DNA from: Arachnopeziza araneosa
Taxonomy: Eukaryota; Ascomycota; Leotiomycetes; Helotiales; Arachnopezizaceae
Assembly (NCBI GenBank): GCA_003988855.1
Contig: QYAI01000190.1
Location: forward strand, 1-58,013
Direction: 5' to 3'
DNA: 58,013 nt
The notes beneath the pieces are model-generated. The model saw only the letters and a program-made list of their open reading frames with translations, had not been told where the DNA came from and did no database searches. Made by a program: the position numbers and the translations under genes. Positions 43,746-54,698 of the stretch are shown piece by piece (the stretch's first letter is position 1; each line of letters starts with the position of its first letter).

Positions 43746-46046
43746 TTAAATAAGCTCAAAAATCTCAACATGATCTTCCATTTTCTCAATTGCTTCTCCC
43801 GCCATATATCCGGGCAGGTAACACTCGCCAATAAACTCCACGCGCCTCCCACCCATTTCGTCAGGAGTCGAGGCGATTTCGTTGCTTGAACGGACGATAT
43901 AAGGGACAGCTCCTCCGTACAGAACAACAATCAGATCTCCTTCTTCGGCTGTACTTGGACATAGACCAGTCATGCCATTCGGCAGGGAAAAGAAGCAGTG
44001 CGGGTGGCATTCCACTGCCCCTCCTGTCTCAGATGCGTATCCATAATGCGCATATAAATGGTCGTGTATGAGGTCGGTGGGAGGCTCGCGGAGGTCTAAT
44101 ATCGTGCCAAGACTACCCTGAGCACCGAAAGTGAAGATGCCGCGATGGTTGATGGGATCGAATAGTTTCTCGTAGGCCTTGCGGTGCTCGGAAAGCCTCA
44201 TATCAGTTTTGAAGTAAGGGAAGGGATCGATACGTTCAATAGTTCCAATCAGGATACCTTTCAGCAATAGGGACGAGAGATTTTTGTTTTGATATAATAA
44301 TGCTGCATCTGGGATAGTTTCACCACTAGCGCGGTAGTGCGTTGGCTCCAATAAGCCTAAGCTTGCGCGTCCCCAAGCACTCCTACCATCATGCCAGAGC
44401 GTCCAGCTAGACCGCGTCGTACTTTGGAGGGGTTTTGGAAGAGGGGAGAGCCTCTGCCATGTGCGGCCAACCGAACAATGTACCGCAGAAAGGATCCGCA
44501 AGGACTGTCGGGATGAAATCCACCAACGTGTAAAGTCGCGAAAGACAGTGGAAACATCCTTCTCGTAGTCTGGCCGTAATGCAGAATCATTGGATGGTTG
44601 CGCGAGGTTAAGAATCGCGAATAATTTATCGCGCGGGTCGGACGCAGCCAGGTCTAAGCCAGCTACAACAATGTCAAGGATGTCTGCCACCGGGGTTTGA
44701 GGAGCATAGCCGAATTGACCTTGATTGCTTGACCTAGTGATCACAAAAAGATCTGAAAAAAGCGCTGGCATGACCCTCACCCTCAACGGACCTGGCATCA
44801 TCATAAAGCGGTTATTAGATACGTTGGCTTGCAAGATAGAGGACCAAGAAGTAGTCTGTTCGCCACAGACAACGACAACTCTGGTAGCGTTGAAAACCTC
44901 CTGTAGTACCCAAATTCGTCCAAACCATGGGAACTCGAAGAGCGTAGAGGCACCGGTGCTTCTCTCGGAGATTTCGCTGACGATTTCTTCAGTGGTTAGA
45001 GGTAGGCCACTTGTCGTATTTTGATTCCAGGCAGGTAAATTATCATTGAAGAGGCTCTCATATGAACCTCCGGGGGGTTGCGACCTTTCAAACAGTCCGC
45101 GTAACTCCTGATATTCATACCCGCCTACATATTCTGTAGGCTCACCTAGCCAGACAATAACTCTTGAGGCCTTGGCATATACAGAGTTCATCATCTGTAC
45201 TTGCCAAGCACGTTCTGTCAAATCCTGTTGATTGATACAGATCGCATCTACCCAGAGGGTTCTAATCTTGTCATGCTGGTACCGCAGCCGTTTCAAAGCG
45301 GAGTATAGGTTTGAAGTGACCCCGAATTGCTGTCCTGATAGCTGAATAGCCTTCGAATTGTTCGTATTTCCCCAACAGTAGGAAAGAGCTTCATATTCAG
45401 CGTGATCATCAGAGCGTAAGTGCATGAGGCTTAACTCGCAAACTACGGGACTGTCTGCCGGCCCAGGCAACAGCTTGAGAACCCGGATCTGTTTCTGCAA
45501 TTCCTCAAGTGGCCTGTACAGTGCTTGAGTAAAGGAGGTCGAGGAAATGCCTAGTGATGAAGCAATAATCGCATCTGCTGCTCTTAACTCGCCCTTAATT
45601 TCGATTTCGGCGTGCAAAACATAGTTTCGCCAGGCCCGGTAATGAGCTTTAGGGATGATCCGGATCGTATCATTAGGCTGGATGTTGCTGATCGCAAGCG
45701 CGATATCGGGTTCAGATCTTTGATCTGGCCAAGTGCTAACATGAGTAAAAGGCTCGCTTCGAGCGTGTCTATTGCTCTGGAAGCGCCAGCGCGCTCGGTC
45801 ATATCCTTCGGGGGTTACAACAGCCGCATCAAAGAAACTGTAGCATTCTTGGTAAGTTCCACCGTACTGGCTCTCCTCACCACTAAAACCCTGATCATGG
45901 GAAATTGTTTTAAACGTGATATGCTTTACGTTTGCAAAGTTAGAGGGGACGGTCAGCTGGATGTAGGCCAGCTCTTGACATCCAGAGCAGACGGTGACTG
46001 GCGTCGATCTCGTCTCAGTGACCGTGAGCAGTTGATGGTTAGCCAT
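43746..46046 (-). CDS. HET-domain protein with an extra N-terminal domain
   Basis: This is an intronless frame of 766 residues from ATG 46046. The HET domain starts about residue 215: YEALSYCWGNTNNSKAIQL, LYSALKRLRYQHDKIRTLWV, DAICINQQDLTERAWQVQMM, ASRVIVWLGE and IWVLQEV. The usual trailing region follows with SDPRDKLFAILNLA and a C-terminal VPYIVRS ... FIGECYLPGYMAGEAIE. The first about 160 residues form a separate unit (CQELAYIQLTVPSNF, HITFKTISHDQGFSG, NDTIRIIPKAHYRAWRNYVL). It resembles beta-rich accessory domains seen at the ends of other ascomycete proteins, which I cannot name. HET proteins act in allorecognition and cell death; the extra domain may be its sensor. Reading frame intact. 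Confidence 0.9.
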   Translation of the reverse strand: MANHQLLTVTETRSTPVTVCSGCQELAYIQLTVPSNFANVKHITFKTISHDQGFSGEESQYGGTYQECYSFFDAAVVTPEGYDRARWRFQSNRHARSEPFTHVSTWPDQRSEPDIALAISNIQPNDTIRIIPKAHYRAWRNYVLHAEIEIKGELRAADAIIASSLGISSTSFTQALYRPLEELQKQIRVLKLLPGPADSPVVCELSLMHLRSDDHAEYEALSYCWGNTNNSKAIQLSGQQFGVTSNLYSALKRLRYQHDKIRTLWVDAICINQQDLTERAWQVQMMNSVYAKASRVIVWLGEPTEYVGGYEYQELRGLFERSQPPGGSYESLFNDNLPAWNQNTTSGLPLTTEEIVSEISERSTGASTLFEFPWFGRIWVLQEVFNATRVVVVCGEQTTSWSSILQANVSNNRFMMMPGPLRVRVMPALFSDLFVITRSSNQGQFGYAPQTPVADILDIVVAGLDLAASDPRDKLFAILNLAQPSNDSALRPDYEKDVSTVFRDFTRWWISSRQSLRILSAVHCSVGRTWQRLSPLPKPLQSTTRSSWTLWHDGRSAWGRASLGLLEPTHYRASGETIPDAALLYQNKNLSSLLLKGILIGTIERIDPFPYFKTDMRLSEHRKAYEKLFDPINHRGIFTFGAQGSLGTILDLREPPTDLIHDHLYAHYGYASETGGAVECHPHCFFSLPNGMTGLCPSTAEEGDLIVVLYGGAVPYIVRSSNEIASTPDEMGGRRVEFIGECYLPGYMAGEAIEKMEDHVEIFELI

Positions 46047-46835
46047 TGGAATTCGACCAGCCGGGTTGAGTAAGCAGAAAAAATAGTTCGTATACTAGTC
46101 TAACTAGCCATGTTGGTCTAGGTGAAAATTTAGACTGGTAGTGAAGTCAGAATATGCATGACCTGTCTGGTTAACTCGGCACGAAAAACCCGTGATATTG
46201 GCCAGGGGTAACTTTGCCTAAACTTCGGTTATTCTGTATTGCCAAGAAGAGCAACCCGAGTTCAAACAGACCGCCACTTTCCGACGCAAACTGTTTCAGG
46301 GACAGAAACCCTGATTTCCTCTTCTTGGTCATCATGTCTTGTTCATAGGCTCGCTCCTACATTTTTGTACGTTCAAACGTATCCGAGCCCTTGGCTTGGT
46401 TGGTAGTACCGTGCTCGAGCAGGATTTGGAATAACGGAACATGATCACCGGAGTTTTGCCAATTCTGGTCTGTCCTGTACATGGGTTTAGTCTTCTTGGA
46501 TATATACATGAAGCTTCGTTAAAATCGCCGCATCCGTCCTGTGATGTTACCCCGCAATCGCGCATGTCAACCTCTACCTGCGTCATTGTGACACGCCAGA
46601 ACTGCTTCGCTGTATTTTGAGAAGTCTTTTCAATTTGCTGTTATATATTAAAAGATATATGACATGGTGATGGTGCAAATTTGCACAAAACAAAGGTTTT
46701 ACATTCTCTTCCGTGGAAAGCCATTCACTACCTGCAGCGTTGGCAGTAATGTGGAATCCATCAGGTCCTGTAATTTTGGTTAGCCTCAGCTCTTTACGGC
46801 TTATTTTAGCGGATATACTTACCTTGTGGACGCAA
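46047..46835. other. Intergenic region
   Basis: This holds the promoter of the HET gene. No supportable gene or RNA was found. Confidence 0.5.
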
Positions 46836-47963
46836 CTAAGGCTGTGGAATGAGTCTAGAGGATAGAGGTGGGATTTGATATATTTCGTATCCGTCGTTTT
46901 GGAGCCGTCCGAAAATCAGCTCTAGAACTTTGTAATGTCGTTGAGCTCGCTTATTCCTTATAGCACAGTGTTTAAAAATGTCTAAAGCATTATGAATGCC
47001 AGCGTAGCTCCACTGGAGCCACTCCTGCGAAGCTGAAGGATCACGAATCGGCACTTGACGCTGCCAGATTATGCCAAGCGTACAAGCCAGGGAAGACGTG
47101 AAGAGCACACATTGAGGAAGCCACGCATGAATCGGGAAAAAAGAGACGAGGGAAAAGGCTGTGCAGAGATCAATCAGTCGAAGGGCAGAGTTCAAGCTGG
47201 TATCATTAATATAAATCACCTAGATCTTGTCCTCAAAGGATAAGTACCATTCATAAGCATAAATTTCTGTTTCTGCTGCGGCCGATGGAGACTGTTCTGT
47301 ATTCGCTGCTACAACTTGCTGAAGCGATGAGCCAGCCAGCAAGCTTACGACCCCGAAGTAAAGCGAATAAAGATGTAGCTAGCAAACCAAAGTTAAAGTC
47401 TAAATACTGATCAGCGCTAGTACCTGCATCACAGCGGGGTCCAGGTACCAATCTCCGGCTATTCTCGTACCACATGAGAGACATATCTGTCGCATCTGGA
47501 TGGTAGTTTTGGCAGCCTAGTGCGAGACAAATACACACTACAGACATGATAAAATTGGGTGTCTCTAGAGTTGTGTCAAGCGTAGAGTCGAGGTGATTCC
47601 AAAGGTCGTCAGGATTAATAAAGTAGTAAACAGAATTTACGTTCCGTAAAAAACTATTTATTATGGGGGAGATCATTGATCTTTGTTGAGTTTTGAAAGG
47701 GATGGTCTTGACATGGAAGCTGTTCGAGCGTCCTGAATTCTGAAAATTATATGGCTAAAGGTTATCCTAGCCGAGTTGTTTGGGTGAGACAGTGGTATGT
47801 GAGGCCTGTTCCTGCGATATAACTTTCCAAATGCTCTCGATAAGCGAGTTATCGACATTTGCTTCAGTACTTTCGCAGGTAGATGTAGCAGGGGAACCCG
47901 TATAGCATGATAGCGACCGCCTTTCCCCACTGAATGTACTATAATTCGTCGTCGCCTAGTCAT
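46836..47963 (-). CDS. Possible fungal transcription-factor-domain gene, structure unresolved
   Basis: Two minus-strand segments look like coding sequence. The first, 47676-47400, reads INSFLRNVNSVYYFINPDDL and IMSVVCICLALGCQNYHPD, as in the fungal-specific transcription factor domain. The second, 47330-46836, stays open through EIYAYEWYLSFEDKVIYIND and ends SSRLIPQP. An intron of about 64 nt from about 47409 could join them. Upstream, to 47963, one frame reads Ser/Thr-rich linker-like sequence (SPATSTCESTEANVDNSLIE). No Zn2Cys6 motif was found. So it is either a regulator lacking its DNA-binding domain, a gene with exons I did not find, or a relic. Confidence 0.4.
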
Positions 47964-48574
47964 TCACTTAAGTCAGCATCGTGCTTCAGGGCAAATTTGT
48001 GATATATAGCCAGTTTTAACGTACAGAAGCAGTTGGGTTGCTTTGCGCAAGCTCAGAGAGATGCTGGGGGGTAACGTTGAAAGGATTTGTCGAGCATGCA
48101 ACAACCGGCGCATTGGGATGCCCAAAGCAGACCACTGCTGGAGGCCTCAAGCAATATATCGTTGTACTTGACCTGATTTATGGTTTCCAAAAAGACTCTT
48201 GATTGATAGATCTTTCAACTGCCATCACTCATTTAAAAGTCTAATGGGAATCTTTACAATTCCCAACATTTCAATGACTTGAGAACCACAGAAAGTTTTA
48301 CTCCCCTTCACACAACCCACACACGCTCCCAAGAAATGATATCTTAGAATTCCATGACTCCTGATCAAGTAAACGATCCAATCAGTACGCTATTGCTCGT
48401 ATCCCTCTCTGATGTTGAACTTGATCACGTGAAACAAACCTCCCAATGGTCATAGAAACGATTAGAAGAATCAACATGATACAGCATCTATCCGTCCTTC
48501 AATCTTTTCCCAAGTTAGATAATATCATGCATAAACATCTAGATTTGTAATGAATATGCGTGTTGGCGTTAATC
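47964..48574. other. Intergenic region
   Basis: No gene is seen on the plus strand. On the minus strand, about 48000-48150 reads open (NPFNVTPQHLSELAQSNPT), so it could be a missed 5' exon of the regulator-like gene, but this is not secure. A TCACGTGA box lies at 48425-48432. Confidence 0.4.
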
Positions 48575-48670
48575 CGGCGAAATCGTCCTTCCGAAGACGG
48601 CGAAAATGGCCACACTCCTGGGTATCTGCGCTTAACAGCTATACGAATTTGTAAGACGGCGAAACTGGCC
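48575..48670 (+). promoter_or_regulatory. Cluster of three CGGCGAA-type motifs upstream of the SDR gene
   Basis: Two 14-bp sites, CGGCGAAAATGGCC (48598-48611) and CGGCGAAACTGGCC (48657-48670), and one weaker copy, CGGCGAAATCGTCC (48575-48588), are all in the same orientation. They lie 140-235 bp upstream of the dehydrogenase ATG. The same motif occurs upstream of the neighbouring regulator (51409-51422). The CGG half-site fits binding by a Zn2Cys6 protein. Confidence 0.6.
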
Positions 48671-48809
48671 ATGATAGATTAAGTATAAAGATGGACAAGT
48701 CACTAAATTGAGAGGATCAATTATCAGCCTCTAAATTTCACATTCATTTCTCGGGTTCACCAACCTCAACTCCTGTTTGCAGCCTTGGTTTTGTCTCAGC
48801 AAGATCAAC

Positions 48810-49568
48810 ATGGCGCCTACCACTAAGAAAATAATTGCCCTCATCACCGGTGCCAATACCGGGATTGGTCTTGCCACTGCCACCAAATTGGCCAAAGACC
48901 ACGGGTATCATGTTATCATCGGGTCTCGCAACGAAGCTGCTGGGAAAGAATCCGCGTCTTCCCTAGTCGCAGAAGGTTACGTTGCATCATCAGTACAACT
49001 CGACATCACCTCCGACTCCTCTATTAACTCCGCCGTATCTTGGATCGAAAAAGAATTTGGTGTTCTCGATGTATTGATCAACAACGCTGGGATCCTCATC
49101 GACCATGTCCCAGGTCTCACAGACGAATACAAAGACCTTACAACCCGCGAGCTCTTCACGCAGACATTCAATACCAACGTCATTGGCACCGCCTGTCTAA
49201 CCGAAGCTCTTCTACCTCTTCTCCGTAAATCCGAGTTTGCGAGATTGGTTTTTGTTTCTTCGATCATGGGATCGATTAAGGAGAGTTTGAACAAGGACAC
49301 ACCATATTATAGTATGGACTATAAGGCATATGATTCCAGCAAGGCAGCACTAAATATGTTGGCGGTCAACTATGCGCGCATTCTGGGTGAAAAGGGGGCG
49401 TTGGTCAACATCGCCTGTCCTGGGTTGGTTCAGACTAAGCTGACGAAGTTTGTGCCATGGGGAGCGAGTGTGGACGAGGGAGCGGTAAGGATTGTAGAGT
49501 TGGCTACAGCGGAGAAGGGTGGGCTGACGGGAACTTTCTCCAATAAGGAGGGAGTTGTGGCTTGGTAG
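48810..49568 (+). CDS. Short-chain dehydrogenase/reductase
   Basis: This is an intronless product of 252 residues from ATG 48810 (MAPTTKKIIALITGANTGIG). An upstream in-frame ATG at 48777 is less likely because the cofactor site normally starts within the first 20 residues. It is a classical SDR: TGANTGIG at residues 13-20 binds NAD(P)H, NNAG at 91-94, the catalytic Ser in VSSIMGS near 150, Tyr174 and Lys178 in YDSSK, and PGLVQTKLTKF as the PG motif. Substrate is unknown. The arginine in IGSRNEAAG after beta-2 favours NADPH. The gene is convergent with a regulator whose end is only 44 bp away, and both promoters carry the same motif, so specific control is likely. Confidence 0.92.
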   Translation: MAPTTKKIIALITGANTGIGLATATKLAKDHGYHVIIGSRNEAAGKESASSLVAEGYVASSVQLDITSDSSINSAVSWIEKEFGVLDVLINNAGILIDHVPGLTDEYKDLTTRELFTQTFNTNVIGTACLTEALLPLLRKSEFARLVFVSSIMGSIKESLNKDTPYYSMDYKAYDSSKAALNMLAVNYARILGEKGALVNIACPGLVQTKLTKFVPWGASVDEGAVRIVELATAEKGGLTGTFSNKEGVVAW

Positions 49569-49612
49569 GTATGGGAAATGGTTTTGATGGAGTTGAAAGT
49601 TCGCGGGCAGAT

Positions 49613-51289
49613 TCATACCATAGTGCCAACTAGATTCAATAAAGAGCCCAGATTATCAACTCCTGCATTCCACTTATCCAGTTTCTGTGAATTAGACGGC
49701 ACATTACCAGATTTCTGAGCATCGATCAGGTCTCCCAAGGTTGCTAATCCACTTGTTTGGAGATTGTGGCTGGCTTCGTATTCCAATTCCCAAGCAGACT
49801 GAGAGCGGGCCTCCCAGAGAGATTTCAAGCCCGGAAGCGGGAGGAATTTATAACTCTGTGATGGATCGCAGGGAATTCCGGTTTTGATACATATGACGCA
49901 GCCAATGAGAAACCAGAGATGTGCAAGTCTGCAGAGTCATGATCAGGACAAATACAATGGGTATACAAATAGGAAAGACGGCATACCTTCTTTGAGACTC
50001 GGTAAAGATCCAATCTTCCCAGTTTGAACTTGGGCTGGAAAGTTCACTCCGAAGAATTGCTCCTACCGAGAGTTTTTTGCATAAGACGTAAAGGTCCTTT
50101 ATGGATTAGTTTGCGAAACGGAAAATGTAATTTAACCTACATGTAATGTCATAAGAAGCTCCAGGCTGGTTAGTTCACTTTCAGGTGACTGATCAACGAT
50201 GCACATAATGAGGTATACCATGCAAACTTGCGTGGCGGCAAGGAGCTCAAATGGGGCCATTTGGTGTTTCTTACGACAGTCAGAAAGGAGACAATATTTA
50301 TCGGAGAGCACCCACCTCGTCATTGAAACGACGATACTCGGTCTTGATAGTATTCCAAAGAAAAGACTTTGTTTCAAGGGTTCGCGAACCGAACATTTGT
50401 GCAATGCTCATGCATGTTGTAAGCGCTTCTGGCAGAGCATCATTAGATGGCCTGCAAAGCAGATTCGAGCAAGGATGGATAAACCAAGGAAAAGTGTCCC
50501 TTCGCAACATCATTGTAGGAAATGATCTCAATGCCTGAATGACAAGGTTCGCGTTGTGTTGGGCGTGGGGTCTCTCCATTTGCAAAGCTGCCAGGAGATT
50601 TAAATCTAGTCCCACTATGGGATCTTCAGTCACTACGGAAAGAGAGACTCCTCCGCTCGTCCATGTACACCAGGACGGCAATTCTTGGTCCTGTTTTTTG
50701 TACAGACTTGGTGAGATATCCGAGGAGAACTGGATCTGGCTCGAATTGTAATCTTCAAACCTAAGAAGTCCATCGATCGTGAGTGGCTCATTGAATGAGA
50801 GTAGTTGAGTGCTCAAGTCAACTGAAGTATGACTGAGGAATTGCAAGTCGACATCATCTTTTGACAGCTCATCTGTAAATGCTACATTTGCATTTGAGAA
50901 GACTTCGTTGTTCAGCGGTAACGACTGTAATACTTTTGATGATGTTGGTAGTACCTGTTTATCTATTTTTGAGACACCGTAAACGCATTCTATGTTTTTC
51001 TTCGTACAACGTGAACAGGGTGTCTCGAAGCTGCATTTTATCTTTGCAACATTGCACGCGCGGCAAGAACGCGGGCGTTTACGTGCGCGACTGCCACAGT
51101 AACGAATGTGGCGATGACGTGAAGACTCTATAGCATTTTTAAGTAGAGCAGGGTGAAATAGAGTTGAGCAGAGCGCTTACCATTGATGAAAGGTTTGTTA
51201 CAGAGAGAGCAAAGGTAGACTGAGGCTGGTGAACAGGAATCGGAAGATAGGTGAGCAGACGGATGACCAAAAGCTATTTCTCTATCCAT
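49613..51289 (-). CDS. C2H2-Zn2Cys6 dual zinc-finger transcription factor
   Basis: Five exons (51289-51181, 51127-50316, 50269-50141, 50096-49987, 49928-49613) give 491 residues in phase. The first two exons join to a single C2H2/C2HC finger, CSLCNKPFINESSRHRHIRYC. This is followed directly by a basic stretch (GSRARKRPRS) and a Zn2Cys6 cluster, CRACNVAKIKCSFETPCSRC then TKKNIEC. This combination is an established class of ascomycete regulators. The rest is the less conserved fungal regulatory region, with MAPFELLAATQVCMVYLIMC and IFTESQRRLAHLWFLIGCVI. It is nuclear and probably controls the convergent dehydrogenase; a copy of the shared motif in its own promoter suggests autoregulation. Confidence 0.88.
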
Positions 51290-51408
51290 GAGAGGTTTAA
51301 TAAGTAGCTGTAACTATTGGTTAGTTGATTCTAGGACGTGTGTAGCATTGAAGGTGTGGTTGAACTGCTACTGAAATGAGCTCAATGCGGCTGATGACTA
51401 ATTTTCAG

Positions 51409-51422
51409 CGGCGAATTTGGCC
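51409..51422 (+). promoter_or_regulatory. CGGCGAATTTGGCC site upstream of the dual zinc-finger regulator
   Basis: This 14-bp site matches the consensus CGGCGAA-NN-TGGCC found upstream of the dehydrogenase. It lies 120 bp upstream of the regulator's start codon, in the same genome-strand orientation. Confidence 0.55.
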
Positions 51423-53260
51423 GATTTTCCTTGAAGGGCCACTTTCTACGAGATGAGCCTATGAAAGTTATTTTGACGATAGAAATACTTTACTTTCCAT
51501 TGAGTATATGTAGAGGGTGAGTGTCTTGGACAAGGGCATCTAGGTATGACTTTGATAGAAAAATATCACGTGACATATAACGTTCTGTGCTAAAATGAGC
51601 GCCTTCCACTTTTTCAGTCCGTGTTTCGAGTAATTCTTTAAATAGAAAAGTTTTCTCTCTCGACATTATTCACATTTCTCTTGCTTTGGCGTTACATAAC
51701 GTGATCAAAACTCAAGCCGAGATGACCCTTCTCATTCCCTTTCATCCTCAGCTGCTTCCGATACAACTTTTGAGCGAAACCAAACTGATCTCGAAATATT
51801 CATAATATTTAGTCGTCAAGGTAGCTTTAGTAGCAGAGGTGATACTCCAATTCTCTGAAGACAGCAATGTCAGCTTGGACGCACTGCGGATGTGGGAATC
51901 CCAAGAGAAACCCTCAGTCTCTCTCAACCTGTCGCATCACATCTAGAAATAGAGAGTTTGCACTCAAGCTACTTTGAGTTTTGTTCGCCCAGACTCTCAA
52001 GTAAGCTGGCGACTAGCGAAGGCTCCAGTTAAATAGCGTGGTCCTTGTCGAGTTGGCTGGAAACAATGATAGAGACTCCACATCGAATGAACAATCTATT
52101 TGAAGCTTTCCAGCTTGGAAGTGTGGAGCTTTCTCAAATTGAATATAATTAACCTAAATATATCTTCTTAACTACGCTGCAAGATGTCTATGCGTGCCGC
52201 GTTAGATCGCAGAAAGTGAAAGGCCATTTCGCACAACGCAAGGCACGAATGTCCGAGAAAGCAGTCATGATATACACAAAAACGGACTTTATAACCGACA
52301 TATCATTGATAAATCTAATCTTCATGTGTCAACGTCGAAAGGATTTCATTTACCTAGGTTAGAGCTAGCAGCATGAGAGCTAGGTATCTCGATCCTTCTA
52401 ACGACAACGCAGCAAGTCCAATGCCGTATTCCGAGAAAAAGTCGCCGAAAACAAGAATGACAGATTGACCTAATCCTATTGAAGACGATCTATGTCAGCC
52501 GCTGACGGGTTAGGGTGGTAAAGGCATTGTAAAACTCGACTCTCAAGCTGAATTGAGCCTCTCATGAGACAATCGATAAGGTATGCGGACGCATTTCATT
52601 TGTATAGATTATTTTAGAGATGAGGCTAAGTATGTTGATATCATCCGGCGCGAGATAGATTGAGGACCACTTAAGACATCATGCTGTATCCACTGTCGCG
52701 GGAGAAAGGAGAACGGATGATCGGGGAATAACCCGACTGGATTATAAGTGAGCAACTATTATTACCAAAGGTACCACGTCAGAGGCTCATACCTAAGAGG
52801 CAACATTGATTAAGGAAGCGGAGTTTGGGAAGCACGCCGCTGCTACAGTCAAATAAAATCTCTCTGTGGATGCGTTGAGCCCTGTATAGTCGATCAAGCA
52901 CGCCCACCGCTCTTGGGGCTCTCTTAGGTCAGGCACTGCCACTAGCTGGGATGCTGCTGAGAGCTTGATATAGCAATGATCTATTTTGATATTTTTCGAG
53001 TTCGTACGATGTGAGATCTACAATGCAGGATCTACAAGACCTGAAGATCGGATATAGGGTAGATGGGCCGCTCGGTAAGCAGGACGGATGCAGGTACGAA
53101 GATACCAAAATATCGAAGTCGATGTCATAGTTGCTCGTATATCTCCTTGTGCTGGATACTTACGTTAGTAAGTTATCTAGAATGCTTGTATGTCTACCTT
53201 GCTTCCTACCTTACTCTCGCAAAATTTCGCTCCTATCGTTTAGGATTCTCAACTCACGAA
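51423..53260. other. Large intergenic region, no gene seen
   Basis: About 1.8 kb of moderately AT-rich sequence without a supportable frame. A TCACGTGA box lies at 51566-51573. The last about 200 bp could be leader of the glycanase pseudogene. Confidence 0.5.
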
Positions 53261-54698
53261 ATGAGAATCATGCTGCAGTCAGTCGCTCTTCTAGCCCTTA
53301 CGGCGCGAGATGTATTTGCCAGCACGAGCGTCCTCTCCAGTCAGGCGAAAACACCTACCACGTACACCATCACAGTCAACCCAGCCACTAAGTACCAGAA
53401 GATAGATGGCTTCGGTTTCTCAGGATACTTCGGTCCTGCTTCAACAATACAGTCACTCTCCGCCACTCAGCAAAAGCAGACACTGGATCTACTTTTTAAC
53501 GTCACAACCGGTGCAGGTTTCTCCATTTTACGTAATGGTATCACTGCCGATATCACTGCACCCACAGCTCTGGCCACGAACGCCAGCAAGGCTACCTACG
53601 GTTGGGACCATAGTGATGGAGGGCAGGTGTGGCTCTCGCAAGCGGCACAGAATTATGGTGTCAATCGTTTCTATGCCACCTCATGGAGTGCTCCCGCATA
53701 CATGAAGACGAATAATAATGAGACCGGTGGAGGCTATCTCTGCGGCGTTACCAGCGAGACATGCAAGTCTGGCGATTGGCAACAGGCATTTGCCAATCTG
53801 ATCGTCCAGTATATCTTGGATTATACGTAAATGGATGCCTCAAGCCCAAGTACGTAATGCGCAGGTGTATGCTGACTCTTCATGGGAACATAGCGGTACC
53901 TATGCTTCCATGCTTTCAACCGGTACTCAAGCTGCAAGTTTCATCAAAATCTTGTACCCAACTCTTCAAGCTGCAGGACTTGGCTATGTTGGGATTGTCT
54001 GCTGTGATGTAATTGGCTGGTCAGAACAGGTAACCTGGACTGCGCAACTCATCGCTGTTGTTGTCCAGCCCATGTTGAAAGCCATTACATCACACATGTA
54101 CGGTGGCGTGGCGACTGGACCAATGAAGACAACACTCCCAGTTTGGCAAACTGAATACTGTGCACTCAAAGGAGTAAACAGCGACGTTTGGTATGCCACT
54201 GGCAACAGTGACCTCTCGAAAGGTCAGACATGGGCTAACCTGATCTATCAGGGTATTATGACAAGCAATATGACTGCTTGGATGCATTGGTGGGACGTGC
54301 AATTTGATGCTGCCTCTGGTTCCCTCATTCAAGCCGGCTTTGGAAGCGCAGTAGAACCAACGTCTTACTACTATGCCTATGTTCAGTGGAGTCGTTATGT
54401 ACGACCCGGAGCATACCGGGTCGCGGCCACGAGCACTGTTGGGACCACGGTATGCTACAGTGCTTTTGAAAATCCGGATGGCACCATCAGCATCCAAATC
54501 ATTAACAACGGAGCTGCTGCTGTTGCTTTCAAGGTCAGTGTGACTGGGTTTAGTGTTAGGAGCACTGAGGCGTGGTTGAGTTCCAACGGCTATGTTGGAA
54601 TTTATACACTGAATGGTACGACGTTGAATAATGGGACACTAAGTCTGTCAGCACCGTCGAAACGTATGGTGACAGTGGTGTTCCTAACAACCACATGA
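53261..54698 (+). pseudogene. GH30 endo-beta-1,6-galactanase-like pseudogene
   Basis: The chosen start is ATG 53261 (MRIMLQSVALLALTARDVFA), a signal peptide; the frame is open 66 codons further upstream but without features. The N-terminal half is conserved (YQKIDGFGFSGYFGPASTIQ, GAGFSILRNGI, FYATSWSAPAYMKTNNNETG). It stops at TAA 53828 after YILDYT. The following about 60 bp are scrambled, and the frame changes before TYASMLSTGTQAASFIKILY. In GH30 this is where the LGFLNEPE motif with the acid/base Glu sits; it is missing. The nucleophile region (PVWQTEYC) and the C-terminal beta domain are intact. No intron I could place restores the motif. The secreted enzyme would have cut arabinogalactan-type or related glycans. 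Confidence 0.75.
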
